Below, one piece after another: positions 1-6,423 of a DNA stretch of 39,811 bases; positions within the stretch are counted from its first letter, which is position 1, and every line of letters begins with the position of its first letter. The notes below the pieces were generated by a model. It was not told the DNA's origin. It did not search any database and saw nothing but the letters and a program-made list of their open reading frames with translations. This DNA comes from Sphingomonadales bacterium (GTDB lineage Bacteria > Pseudomonadota > Alphaproteobacteria > Sphingomonadales > Sphingomonadaceae): assembly GCA_027489295.1 (NCBI GenBank), contig JAIYAA010000310.1, positions 1 to 39,811 on the forward strand, read 5' to 3'. The position numbers and the translations under genes are program-made.

Positions 1-204
1 CTGAGATTCGGCGGCTGCGGCATGCTTGCCGTCACGCGGTTCAAGCGAGCGGAGGGGCGGAACGGTTCCCGGAATTCGGCTTGGGTCGCAGGCACTTCGC
101 CGCTGCCGATACAAAAGCGTCGGCAAGACGCGACAAGCCGGGTTGCATCGCCCGTTTCGGCTCGCTAAGGGGAGCGCCTCCCGGGGAACCCGGGAACAGG
201 CGGC
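1..204. other. left host flank, no gene recognised
   Basis: Chromosomal sequence upstream of the tRNA. Open frames here are short and have no recognisable product, and no clear terminator or promoter could be assigned. The tRNA promoter must lie in this stretch, but no convincing -35/-10 pair stands out. Confidence 0.5.
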
Positions 205-280
205 GGGGCTGTAGCTCAGATGGGAGAGCGCTGCAATCGCACTGCAGAGGTCAGGGGTTCGATTCCCCTCAGCTCCACCA
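205..280 (+). tRNA. tRNA-Ala (anticodon CGC), prophage attachment target
   Basis: A 76-nt cloverleaf: acceptor stem GGGGCTG pairs with CAGCTCC (one G-U), D arm TAGCTC...GAGC, anticodon stem CTGCA/TGCAG around loop ATCGCAC giving anticodon CGC (reads GCG, Ala), T arm AGGGG-TTCGATT-CCCCT, and an encoded CCA end. The gene stays intact after integration because the phage supplies the 3' part. A short hairpin (TAGCT-N5-AGCTA, 288-302) followed by CCTTTT lies just downstream and may act as its terminator. Confidence 0.97.
232..280 (+). repeat. attL: attL core: 49-bp direct repeat shared with attR
   Basis: Identical to 39693-39741. It begins in the 5' anticodon stem (TGCAATCGC...) and ends at CCA. 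Tyrosine integrases that use tRNA genes typically cross over in the anticodon or T-loop region, which fits this start point. Confidence 0.95.
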
Positions 281-313
281 CCGCCTTCTAGCTGAAATAG
301 CTACCTTTTCCCA

Positions 314-1702
314 TCACCGACGGCAGCGCGCCGAGGCCAGTTCGGCCACGTTGGTATCGCGCTGGTATCGCAAGTGCGCGTCGGTGTGCTCTCCCACGGC
401 CGCCCAGAATGCCTCGGTCGAGGCGATGAACTCGCGGAGATACTCGGGGCGCAGGTGGGTGTAGTTCGCGCCGGTGCCCTCTTCGCTGTGGCCGGCGGCG
501 GCGTCGATCTGGGCGTCGGGCACGCCGTAGCGCTTGTGCCAGGTGTGAATTGTGTGGCGCAGGGTGTTGGGCGTGCCGATGCCGCGCAGCATCGGCCGAG
601 GCCGCGTCTCGCCCAGCTTGCGGCGCGGCGGAAGCCAGACCAGCTCGCCGGCCTGGTCGCGTACCTGCTCCGCGAACCCGAGATCCGGACGCGCCGCGTG
701 GGCGGCGAGCAGCGCCCCCTCGAAGGCGTTGCCGATGTCGCTCGTCGGCCGCTCGTAATAGTCGGGGCCGCCGGCCGCGCGCGTCTTTGTCGACGTGGGC
801 ACGCGATACCGGATGATCTTGCCGGTTGCGCCTTCCAGCCACGGCGCGAGCGTGGGGCAGACCGGCACGATCGGCCGACGCTTCCGCGTCTGCTCTTCGC
901 CAGGGCGGAGGAAGTGGATCATGCCGCGCCGGATCTGCGCTGCGTCCAGCTCCAGCGTCGCCTCGGCGCGGCCGTGGGTGCTCAGCATGATCACAGTGAA
1001 CAGGAAGACATGGTCGCGCTCGGGCGCGCCGCGGGCCGCATCGAGGATGGCCGCCACCTGTTCGGGGCTCCATTCCAGCTCTTTCGGCTTCTTGCGCCCC
1101 TTCACGTCCTTGATCCTGGGGGCGCTCGACAGCCGGTTGATCTCCGGTTTCATCGCCCAGTTGATCGGGCCGCGCATCGCGGCCAGGTCGCGGGAGATCG
1201 TCGGCGCGGAAACACCCTGGGCAGCGCGCCATGTGATGAAGGCGTCCACCAGCGGGTTCGACACGCTGGCGACGGTGAACGGTTCGGGCAGCAGTTGCTG
1301 CGCGCGCAGCTCCGCCCAGAAGGCTTCGAGGCGATCGACGCTGTCGAGATAGCGCTCGGGGCTTTCGAGGTGCGCCACATGCTCTTCCAGCCAGGCGGCG
1401 GTGAGATCGGCGAGCAGCACCTCATGGGGACCGCGCGGGCCAGCGGGCGCAATCGCCTCGGCCCGAGCCTTCCACGCGGTCCAGTGATCTATGAGGGCGA
1501 GTTTCGCTTCTTCCGGCGGATTTCCGCCGTCACCTCCGATACCCGTCGATGCGCGCCGAGTGACACGTCCATCGAGCCAACAGATGTTCCAGTCGTCGCG
1601 GTCGCGGCGATACCAGAGCCAGAAAGGCCCGAGCTCGAAGCGCTGAGCTTCGCCGGCCTTGGCCTTGCCGGAACCTGCACCGCTTCGCCCTCGACCTGCC
1701 AT
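314..1702 (-). CDS. int: tyrosine-recombinase phage integrase
   Basis: A 462-residue site-specific recombinase that catalyses integration and excision at the adjacent tRNA. The C-terminal catalytic domain shows Arg245 (in STHGRAEA), Arg382 (in NTLRHT), His405 (in AAGHSEEGT) and the nucleophile Tyr414 (in GANYTHL). The usual His of the HxxR box is replaced by Asn379. The N-terminal part would hold the arm-binding and core-binding domains. The gene ends 34 bp from the tRNA, the usual place for a P2-type integrase. Its 5' end overlaps the preceding small gene by 214 nt in another frame, so the start at 1702 is less certain than the rest. It is the last gene of the long early operon, an arrangement that would couple integrase level to early transcription. 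Confidence 0.95.
   Translation of the reverse strand: MAGRGRSGAGSGKAKAGEAQRFELGPFWLWYRRDRDDWNICWLDGRVTRRASTGIGGDGGNPPEEAKLALIDHWTAWKARAEAIAPAGPRGPHEVLLADLTAAWLEEHVAHLESPERYLDSVDRLEAFWAELRAQQLLPEPFTVASVSNPLVDAFITWRAAQGVSAPTISRDLAAMRGPINWAMKPEINRLSSAPRIKDVKGRKKPKELEWSPEQVAAILDAARGAPERDHVFLFTVIMLSTHGRAEATLELDAAQIRRGMIHFLRPGEEQTRKRRPIVPVCPTLAPWLEGATGKIIRYRVPTSTKTRAAGGPDYYERPTSDIGNAFEGALLAAHAARPDLGFAEQVRDQAGELVWLPPRRKLGETRPRPMLRGIGTPNTLRHTIHTWHKRYGVPDAQIDAAAGHSEEGTGANYTHLRPEYLREFIASTEAFWAAVGEHTDAHLRYQRDTNVAELASARCRR
352..373 (+). repeat. left arm-type site candidate for the integrase
   Basis: Two copies of TGGTATCGC, 11 bp apart (352-360 and 363-371), lie 71 nt from the core. The same 22 bp in the same orientation lies at 39592-39613 on the other side. 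On the minus strand this copy encodes the RYQRDTN stretch near the integrase C terminus, so a coding sequence doubles as a putative binding site. The role is inferred from symmetry around the core. Confidence 0.75.
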
Positions 1703-1860
1703 CCCGCCCTGAATTCCTCCGATTCGATCTCACACAGCACCGCGTAGACGCGCGGGTCCATCAACATCCGCGCATGCTCAGGCCCAAGGTGCAGGCGCTC
1801 GCCGTTACGCGCCGCGCGCCGCACCCGCTTGAGCAGGACACTGACGGGGAGGTCATCCAT
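1489..1860 (-). CDS. small hypothetical protein overlapping int
   Basis: 123 residues, no family recognised. The N-terminal half (MDDLPVSVLLKRVRRAARNG, then an HLGPEHARMLMDP segment) reads like a compact helical phage protein with normal codon use. The C-terminal part runs through the start of the integrase gene and becomes Ser/Ala-rich. I chose the start at 1860 because ATGGATGA overlaps the stop of the upstream methyltransferase, the same coupling seen along this operon. It may be translated as drawn, or its last 70 residues may be only tolerated overlap with int. Confidence 0.6.
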   Translation of the reverse strand: MDDLPVSVLLKRVRRAARNGERLHLGPEHARMLMDPRVYAVLCEIESEEFRAGWQVEGEAVQVPARPRPAKLSASSSGLSGSGIAATATTGTSVGSMDVSLGAHRRVSEVTAEIRRKKRNSPS

Positions 1861-2854
1861 GCCCGATCGTCTCCGATTCGGCGAATCGATCCACGTCGTT
1901 GCCCCAGCAATCCCAGCCCGGCCGGCGCTGGCGGGCGAACAGCTCGACATAGGGCCCGGCATAGAGCGCCTCGACATCGGCGATCATGCTGTCTGGCTTG
2001 CGGCTGTGCTCGCGCACCGGCGCTACTAGCAGGTTGCGGACGCTGCGCGACTGGACGCGCGGCTTCCCGATCGTGCCGACGAGATAGAACTCTGCCGCCG
2101 AGCGGAAGACGTAGCCGGTGCCGAAGGCCCAGCTGCGATCGGTTGAGGTGCGCTTCGCCCAGGCCCCGGCGCTCTTGAAGGTGAAGCCCCACGCGCGCAG
2201 CAGCTCGATCGCGCGGTCTAGCAGCGGCGCCGTCGCCCACATGATCAGCGCGCAATCGGGCGCGGCCAGCCGCGCCACGGGCAGGCGCGCCAGATCCGCG
2301 ATCGACATGCACGGATAGTGCGCCACCGGGTTCTTCGCTTCGCCCTTCGTCGAGAAGTTTGCAAAGCGCCACGGCGGATCCGCATAGATCACGCCGTAGC
2401 CACCGGGCCGCAGGTCGCCGAACGGCCATTCGGCCGAGGCGGACGCGGGGGGCGCGGCCACGGTCCGCGGCTCCGGCAGAGTCGGGGTGCCCAAATCGCC
2501 GCCGAACAGTTCCATGTTGCCGGTGGCCTGCAGCCGTCGGCGGGACATGGTGAGGCGAACATTGTGCGCGTGGTGGTCGCGATCGTAACCGAGGTGGCAC
2601 CGCTGGCACATGGCGCGCAGGTTCGCGTCCTCGCAATGCTCGGGCTGATGATCGAGGTGCGCGACGGTGAGCACCACCGTGGATCCGGTGACGCTGTGCG
2701 GAGCGCCGTTCACCTCCGGGCATTGGCCGACGTGGGGGTGGCCGCATTCGCCTTGGCACTCGCATCGATCGCCGGCACGTTCCTTGCGGATGCGCAGGCT
2801 GATCGCGGGCCAGTCCAGCGGGTAACGGACGCGGTTTTCAGCGCTGATCGGCAT
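1853..2854 (-). CDS. HNH-like zinc domain fused to MT-A70 adenine methyltransferase
   Basis: 333 residues. Residues 31-91 contain clustered Cys/His (C31, C33, C37, C45, then H66-x-D68-H69, N78, C83xxC86-H87), the pattern of an HNH nuclease fold. Residues 150-325 are an MT-A70 type N6-adenine DNA methyltransferase with the catalytic DPPW at 159-162 after GVIYA. Family knowledge: phage MT-A70 enzymes modify adenine and can protect phage DNA from host restriction. Combining the two in one chain is unusual. The HNH part could be a target-recognition or structural zinc module rather than an active nuclease. The start overlaps the upstream gene by 17 nt and the end overlaps the next start by 8. Confidence 0.88.
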   Translation of the reverse strand: MPISAENRVRYPLDWPAISLRIRKERAGDRCECQGECGHPHVGQCPEVNGAPHSVTGSTVVLTVAHLDHQPEHCEDANLRAMCQRCHLGYDRDHHAHNVRLTMSRRRLQATGNMELFGGDLGTPTLPEPRTVAAPPASASAEWPFGDLRPGGYGVIYADPPWRFANFSTKGEAKNPVAHYPCMSIADLARLPVARLAAPDCALIMWATAPLLDRAIELLRAWGFTFKSAGAWAKRTSTDRSWAFGTGYVFRSAAEFYLVGTIGKPRVQSRSVRNLLVAPVREHSRKPDSMIADVEALYAGPYVELFARQRRPGWDCWGNDVDRFAESETIGHG

Positions 2855-3059
2855 TGATCATCCATTCGATGCTGGTGCCCGGGCCCCAACGACGCGACTT
2901 CACCTTCCCCTGTCTTTCAAGGGCGATGAGACGTCGGCGGACCTGAGCAGTTGTGATGTCGCGTCGAGCCAGCTCGCTCGCTAGGATATTCCGTACGACA
3001 TAAGTGTGCTGGCTGTCGGAGCGCTTTGCGACAGCTGCGAGGATCTGTTCATCCGTCAT
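2838..3059 (-). CDS. small winged-helix-like protein
   Basis: 73 residues (begins MTDEQILAAVAKRSDSQHTY). The helical pattern with TTAQVRRRLIALERQGKVKSRRW looks like the recognition helix and wing of a winged-helix DNA-binding domain. No named family is recognised. Its start overlaps the methyltransferase stop as ATGA, so it is translationally coupled in the early operon. Confidence 0.72.
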   Translation of the reverse strand: MTDEQILAAVAKRSDSQHTYVVRNILASELARRDITTAQVRRRLIALERQGKVKSRRWGPGTSIEWMINADQR

Positions 3060-4753
3060 GCTGCGAGCCTCATTTCAGGGGCGGCGGGGGCATTCGCCGC
3101 GACCAGAGCGCGGGCGACGGGCGGGCAGACGCTATTGCCGATGGCGCTGATTTGCTGGGCGATCGGCAAGGGGCCGAACTTCATCTTGCCGCTCTTGGTC
3201 CGATACCAACACTCCGGATCGAGGATGTACGTCTCCGGGAAGCCTTGCGCGCGCGCCAGCTCGCGCGGCTTCAGCATCCGGAGTCCGATATCGACGATCA
3301 CATAGGTCCGTGCGTCGATCGTCACTGTGACGACAGCGAAGCGCGCCTTGGTGGTGATCGTGTCGAGCGGCCGATCTACCGGCTGGATCTGCGCAGCCTC
3401 GGCCTCAGCATTGGTGCCATAGTATTTGATCAGGAACGCGGCGACGCGCGTGGCGCGCTCAAGCTGCTCCGGCGGAAGGGCATCCGCCTCCACCATGACG
3501 GTCTCGACAATCCGCTGGTGCGCGCCCTTGCCGAGGATGGTGGAGAGTGGCTTGCGGGCGTCGCGCCCGATCGATCGGGTGTTCGCCTGCTCCAGGTGAG
3601 CAGCGACGACGGAATGGTGATTGCCGCCGGCCGTTGCCGTTTTCAGCGGCTTCTGCGGATCTGCGCGGCCTCCGGTGGTGTTGCTGGTGTAGAAGCTGGA
3701 CAGAAAGGCGCTGACAACGCCGAGCGGCACGGCCCCGGCTGGGCGGGCCGGTTCGCCGTTGGCGGTGATCGTCGGAAGCGGATCATTGGCCGCTGATCCG
3801 ATCGACCCTGTGCGAAATTTGGTGACGTGCGGCGCGAGCTGCACGTCGACCAGCGAGAATTCGCCACCATTTGCCGTGGTGATCGTCGGCAGCGGCTTTG
3901 ACACGGCATTGGTGCGGGGGCTGCTCTGGGTGTGGGTCACAGGCACAATGAACGGTTCGGCCGCATTGACGACGTACCGCATGACGCCGGCGGCAATCCG
4001 CCGCTTGGTCGCTTCTGCCAGATCCTTCTTGCGGGCGAAGATCGACGGGCACCGGATCGACCAGTCGATGCACTCGGCGGCGGTGCGATAGGGCAGTAAC
4101 CGGCCGCTGCGCACGCCGGGCGAGCCCGGCGCGCCATGGGTCGGCTTCGGCCAAACGATAGGCTGGCCGTCGCAGCGCATCACCATGTAGAGGCGATTGC
4201 GGGTGGTCGGCGCGCCGAAGTCGCAGGCCGGGATCATCTTCCAGGATACGCGATAGCCCAGCGCCCTGATGGCGCGCACGAACCGCTTGAACTCACGGCC
4301 TTCCTGTCCGTCTATCGGCCGGCCTTCGTCGTCCAGCGGCGCGGCGTATTGGAATTCCTCGACGTTCTCGAGGAAGCCGACGCTGGGGCGCACGTCCTTC
4401 AACCAGGCAACCACTTCCCAGCAGAGCGCTCGGATGTTGCGATCCTTGAGCGGCGCGCCCTTTGCCCGGCTGAATTCCTTGCAGTCCGGGGAAAACCAGG
4501 CGCCCGATACCGGCCGCATGCGTGTAGCATGCAGCGGCCAAAGCGACTTGATGTCCTGGCAGAAGTGTTCGGTCTCCGGGTGATTGGCCTTGTGGATCGC
4601 GATCGCGGTCTGGCTGTGGTTGACGGCGATATCGACCGGCCGACCGATGGCCTGCTCAATGCCGGTACTGGCGCCGCCGCCGCCCGCAAATCCGTCGATG
4701 AACAGGCCCGCCCAGGCAAGGCTAGCGGCGATGAATCCGGTCCTAGGGGTCAT
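3056..4753 (-). CDS. phage-type C5-cytosine DNA methyltransferase
   Basis: 565 residues. Motif I FAGGGG (22-27), motif IV with catalytic Cys91 in FSPDCKEFS, motif VI ENV (129-131), motif VIII-like TTRNRLY, and C-terminal motif X around GNSVCPP. The catalytic loop reads SPDC rather than the cellular PPC, a form I associate with phage enzymes. Between the catalytic motifs and motif X lies a long variable region with about five degenerate copies of a PLPTIT-type segment, probably the target-recognition part. The start at 4753 is supported by an ATGA overlap with the preceding gene. No partner restriction enzyme is present, so protection of phage DNA is the likely role. Confidence 0.92.
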   Translation of the reverse strand: MTPRTGFIAASLAWAGLFIDGFAGGGGASTGIEQAIGRPVDIAVNHSQTAIAIHKANHPETEHFCQDIKSLWPLHATRMRPVSGAWFSPDCKEFSRAKGAPLKDRNIRALCWEVVAWLKDVRPSVGFLENVEEFQYAAPLDDEGRPIDGQEGREFKRFVRAIRALGYRVSWKMIPACDFGAPTTRNRLYMVMRCDGQPIVWPKPTHGAPGSPGVRSGRLLPYRTAAECIDWSIRCPSIFARKKDLAEATKRRIAAGVMRYVVNAAEPFIVPVTHTQSSPRTNAVSKPLPTITTANGGEFSLVDVQLAPHVTKFRTGSIGSAANDPLPTITANGEPARPAGAVPLGVVSAFLSSFYTSNTTGGRADPQKPLKTATAGGNHHSVVAAHLEQANTRSIGRDARKPLSTILGKGAHQRIVETVMVEADALPPEQLERATRVAAFLIKYYGTNAEAEAAQIQPVDRPLDTITTKARFAVVTVTIDARTYVIVDIGLRMLKPRELARAQGFPETYILDPECWYRTKSGKMKFGPLPIAQQISAIGNSVCPPVARALVAANAPAAPEMRLAA

Positions 4754-5052
4754 GCATCGGTCCTTTCGCCCAGCATGCGCGCCTGCAGCTCGTAAGCGCG
4801 TTGCGGAGACACGGTGGGGGTGGTGCTCGCCGATGCCTTCGCGGGGACCGGCAGGTTGAGGAAGGCGCCGGCCTGGCGGCATGCGGCAGCGTGATCGTGC
4901 CAGCGGCGCTGATGGTGTGCTTCGCCGATCGCGAGCCGGGTCTCGGCCGGCAGGCGCGCGGTGCAGCGCATGCACAGCAGGCCCAGGCGGCGGCGTGGGT
5001 TGCTGCAGCCGGTGACGTGGCAGACCGGCGCCTTCTGCGCGCGGCGCTTCAT
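4750..5052 (-). CDS. small zinc-finger-like hypothetical protein
   Basis: 100 residues. Two Cys pairs near the N terminus (CHVTGC and CMRC) suggest a zinc knuckle, followed by an His-rich HHQRRWHDHAAAC stretch. No family is recognised. Both ends show ATGA overlaps with neighbours, which fixes the start at 5052 and supports it as a real gene of the early operon. Confidence 0.75.
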   Translation of the reverse strand: MKRRAQKAPVCHVTGCSNPRRRLGLLCMRCTARLPAETRLAIGEAHHQRRWHDHAAACRQAGAFLNLPVPAKASASTTPTVSPQRAYELQARMLGERTDA

Positions 5053-5222
5053 GCTGTCCGGCTCCGGCGCTGACTGCGCAGGCCCATCTTCGTGGCGCGC
5101 ATGCGGATGGTGTCGAGCGAGCGGTGCGGCAGCAGCGCGGCGACTGCCTTGTAGCCGCCCACGGGATAGGTGGTGCGCATGATCGCCAGTTCGGCGGGTT
5201 GCCACCGTGCGAAGTGTTTCAT
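5049..5222 (-). CDS. tiny SANT/Myb-like HTH protein
   Basis: 57 residues. The pattern W-x3-E-LAIMRTTYPVGGYKAV-AALLPHRSLDTIRMRATKMGL matches the short SANT/Myb-like domain common in phage genes (a YP.GG step, then LPHRS, then IR..A..LGL), so it is probably a small DNA-binding protein. Its start is fixed by ATGA overlap with the preceding 43-residue gene. Confidence 0.75.
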   Translation of the reverse strand: MKHFARWQPAELAIMRTTYPVGGYKAVAALLPHRSLDTIRMRATKMGLRSQRRSRTA

Positions 5223-5350
5223 CGGCGGCGCTCCCCAAGGATCGTACCGATCGCGATCAGGAACAGCGTGAACATCACGCCGATCGTCACGATTGCCTTG
5301 CCGGCGGTGCGGGCGTGGGCGCCTGCGCGGCACGCATCGATGCGGATCAT
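5219..5350 (-). CDS. 43-residue single-span membrane protein
   Basis: Begins MIRIDACRAGAH and contains one hydrophobic segment (residues 19-37, around VTIGVMFTLFLIAIGTIL) after a basic N terminus, followed by ERRR. Function unknown. It is supported by ATGA overlaps at both ends within a chain of coupled genes, so it is unlikely to be a chance frame despite its size. Confidence 0.65.
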   Translation of the reverse strand: MIRIDACRAGAHARTAGKAIVTIGVMFTLFLIAIGTILGERRR

Positions 5351-5493
5351 GGGCGGGCCTCCATCTCGACGGTGGCGTTGGTGCAGGGGCTCTCAGGCGC
5401 CGGCTGCTTGACGACGATGGCGAGAAAGGTTGCCAGCAGGACCAGCAGGGCGACTTCGCGCACGACGGTGCGGAACAGGTTGACCGCCTGCAT
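5347..5493 (-). CDS. 48-residue single-span membrane protein
   Basis: Begins MQAVNLFRTVVREVA. Residues 14-28 form a hydrophobic helix (LLVLLATFLAIVV), then a polar tail rich in Pro and Glu with one Cys. Function unknown. The start touches the stop of the GapR-like gene (TGATG) and the end overlaps the next start (ATGA). Confidence 0.65.
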   Translation of the reverse strand: MQAVNLFRTVVREVALLVLLATFLAIVVKQPAPESPCTNATVEMEARP

Positions 5494-5861
5494 CAGAGGA
5501 TCCCCAGCGCTGTTTTGTACGTGTCGAGGATCGCTTCGGCTTCCTGGCGGACGTTCGGGTCGAGCCTGCGAAGCGCGATGATCGCCCGCACGCCCTTGGT
5601 GTCGAACCCCACGGCCTTTGCCTCGGCATAGGCATCCTTGATGTCGCCGAGGATGCCGGTTTTCTCTTCCTCCATCCGCTCGATCCGCTCGACGATCTGC
5701 GCGAGCTGCTGGGCGGATGCCTCGGGGTTGGCCTTGATCGGGTCGGCGGGCTTGGTGGCCTTCTTACCCTTGGCCTTGCCGGCGGTGGGGATGAACGGGG
5801 TGGGCACATGGCGCAGCGAGCCGTCGCCCGCGCGCTCCTGGCGCATGGTCATGGTGGTCAC
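5493..5861 (-). CDS. GapR-family (DUF2312) nucleoid-associated protein
   Basis: 122 residues. The C-terminal 70 residues match the GapR/DUF2312 pattern: IVERIERMEEEKTGILGDIK, then DAYAEAKAVGFDTKGVRAII, then LRRLDPNVRQEAEAILDTY. GapR in Caulobacter clamps overtwisted DNA ahead of moving polymerases and aids topoisomerases. A phage copy could assist phage replication or act on the host chromosome. About 45 extra N-terminal residues rich in Lys/Pro/Thr precede the domain. The start is GTG at 5861, chosen because GTGA overlaps the preceding stop. An internal ATG at residue 4 or 6 is possible. Confidence 0.9.
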   Translation of the reverse strand: MTTMTMRQERAGDGSLRHVPTPFIPTAGKAKGKKATKPADPIKANPEASAQQLAQIVERIERMEEEKTGILGDIKDAYAEAKAVGFDTKGVRAIIALRRLDPNVRQEAEAILDTYKTALGIL

Positions 5862-6001
5862 TGGAAGTTCCTCAGGATCTGGATGATGATCAGGCCGACG
5901 CCCAGGCCGCCCCAGGCATTGAAGAGCAGACGGGCGAGCGGGTGCGCGGCGGGCTGGCAGGTCTTGCAGTTGCAGCCGAAGATGCGTTGCAGCCGGTTCA
6001 T
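5858..6001 (-). CDS. 47-residue Cys-rich membrane protein
   Basis: Begins MNRLQRIFGCNCKTCQ, a Cys cluster CNCKTC, followed by a hydrophobic segment WGGLGVGLIIIQIL near the C terminus. Function unknown. The start at 6001 overlaps the stop of the HTH gene by ATGA and the end overlaps the GapR-like start. It is one of three tiny membrane proteins in this block. Confidence 0.65.
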   Translation of the reverse strand: MNRLQRIFGCNCKTCQPAAHPLARLLFNAWGGLGVGLIIIQILRNFQ

Positions 6002-6420
6002 TGGGCTGCTCCGCTCTGGCAGCGGGTGCAGGTGCCGCGCTCCAGCGTGCAGATGCCGGCGGTGCCGGTGCACGGAAAATAGGCCGAACAGCCGCACGAA
6101 AGGCAAATGGTCGGGTGGCGGTCCACCGGATCGTTCGCGAGCTGGTTGTAGATGGCGACGTCGACGGGGATGAAGACGGCTATTGCCTGCAGCAATTCAA
6201 GATGCCGAGCGCTAATACCAGGGCGCTCCAACTGCTCGATCAGTTCGACGGTGGCGCGGAAGTCATTCCACCGCCCTTGGCGCGCCAGGCGGTTCAGCCG
6301 TGCCGCCAATTCGTAGCGGGTGAGCCCGGCCGCCTTGCGGCGCAGCTCCAGATAGCGGGCGGCCGTCATGCGCGGCGGCGGGGTGCGCGTGCCGGGGACG
6401 TGCGTGTTGGGCAGCAGCAT
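5998..6420 (-). CDS. HTH protein with C-terminal zinc-like Cys cluster
   Basis: 140 residues. Residues about 18-95 resemble a helix-turn-helix domain (AARYLELRRKAAGLTRYELAARL), although the spacing to the recognition helix is longer than in standard XRE domains. The C-terminal third carries CLSCGCSAYFPC and further Cys in CTLERGTCTRC, probably zinc-bound. It lies 3 nt after the primase-helicase stop, so it may be a replication accessory or a regulator. No precise family is assigned. Confidence 0.75.
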   Translation of the reverse strand: MLLPNTHVPGTRTPPPRMTAARYLELRRKAAGLTRYELAARLNRLARQGRWNDFRATVELIEQLERPGISARHLELLQAIAVFIPVDVAIYNQLANDPVDRHPTICLSCGCSAYFPCTGTAGICTLERGTCTRCQSGAAQ

Positions 6421-6423
6421 CGA

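Noticed and set aside
374..1747. Long plus-strand frame opposite the integrase
   Set aside because: Antisense shadow of a GC-rich gene. The integrase motifs on the minus strand settle the coding strand.
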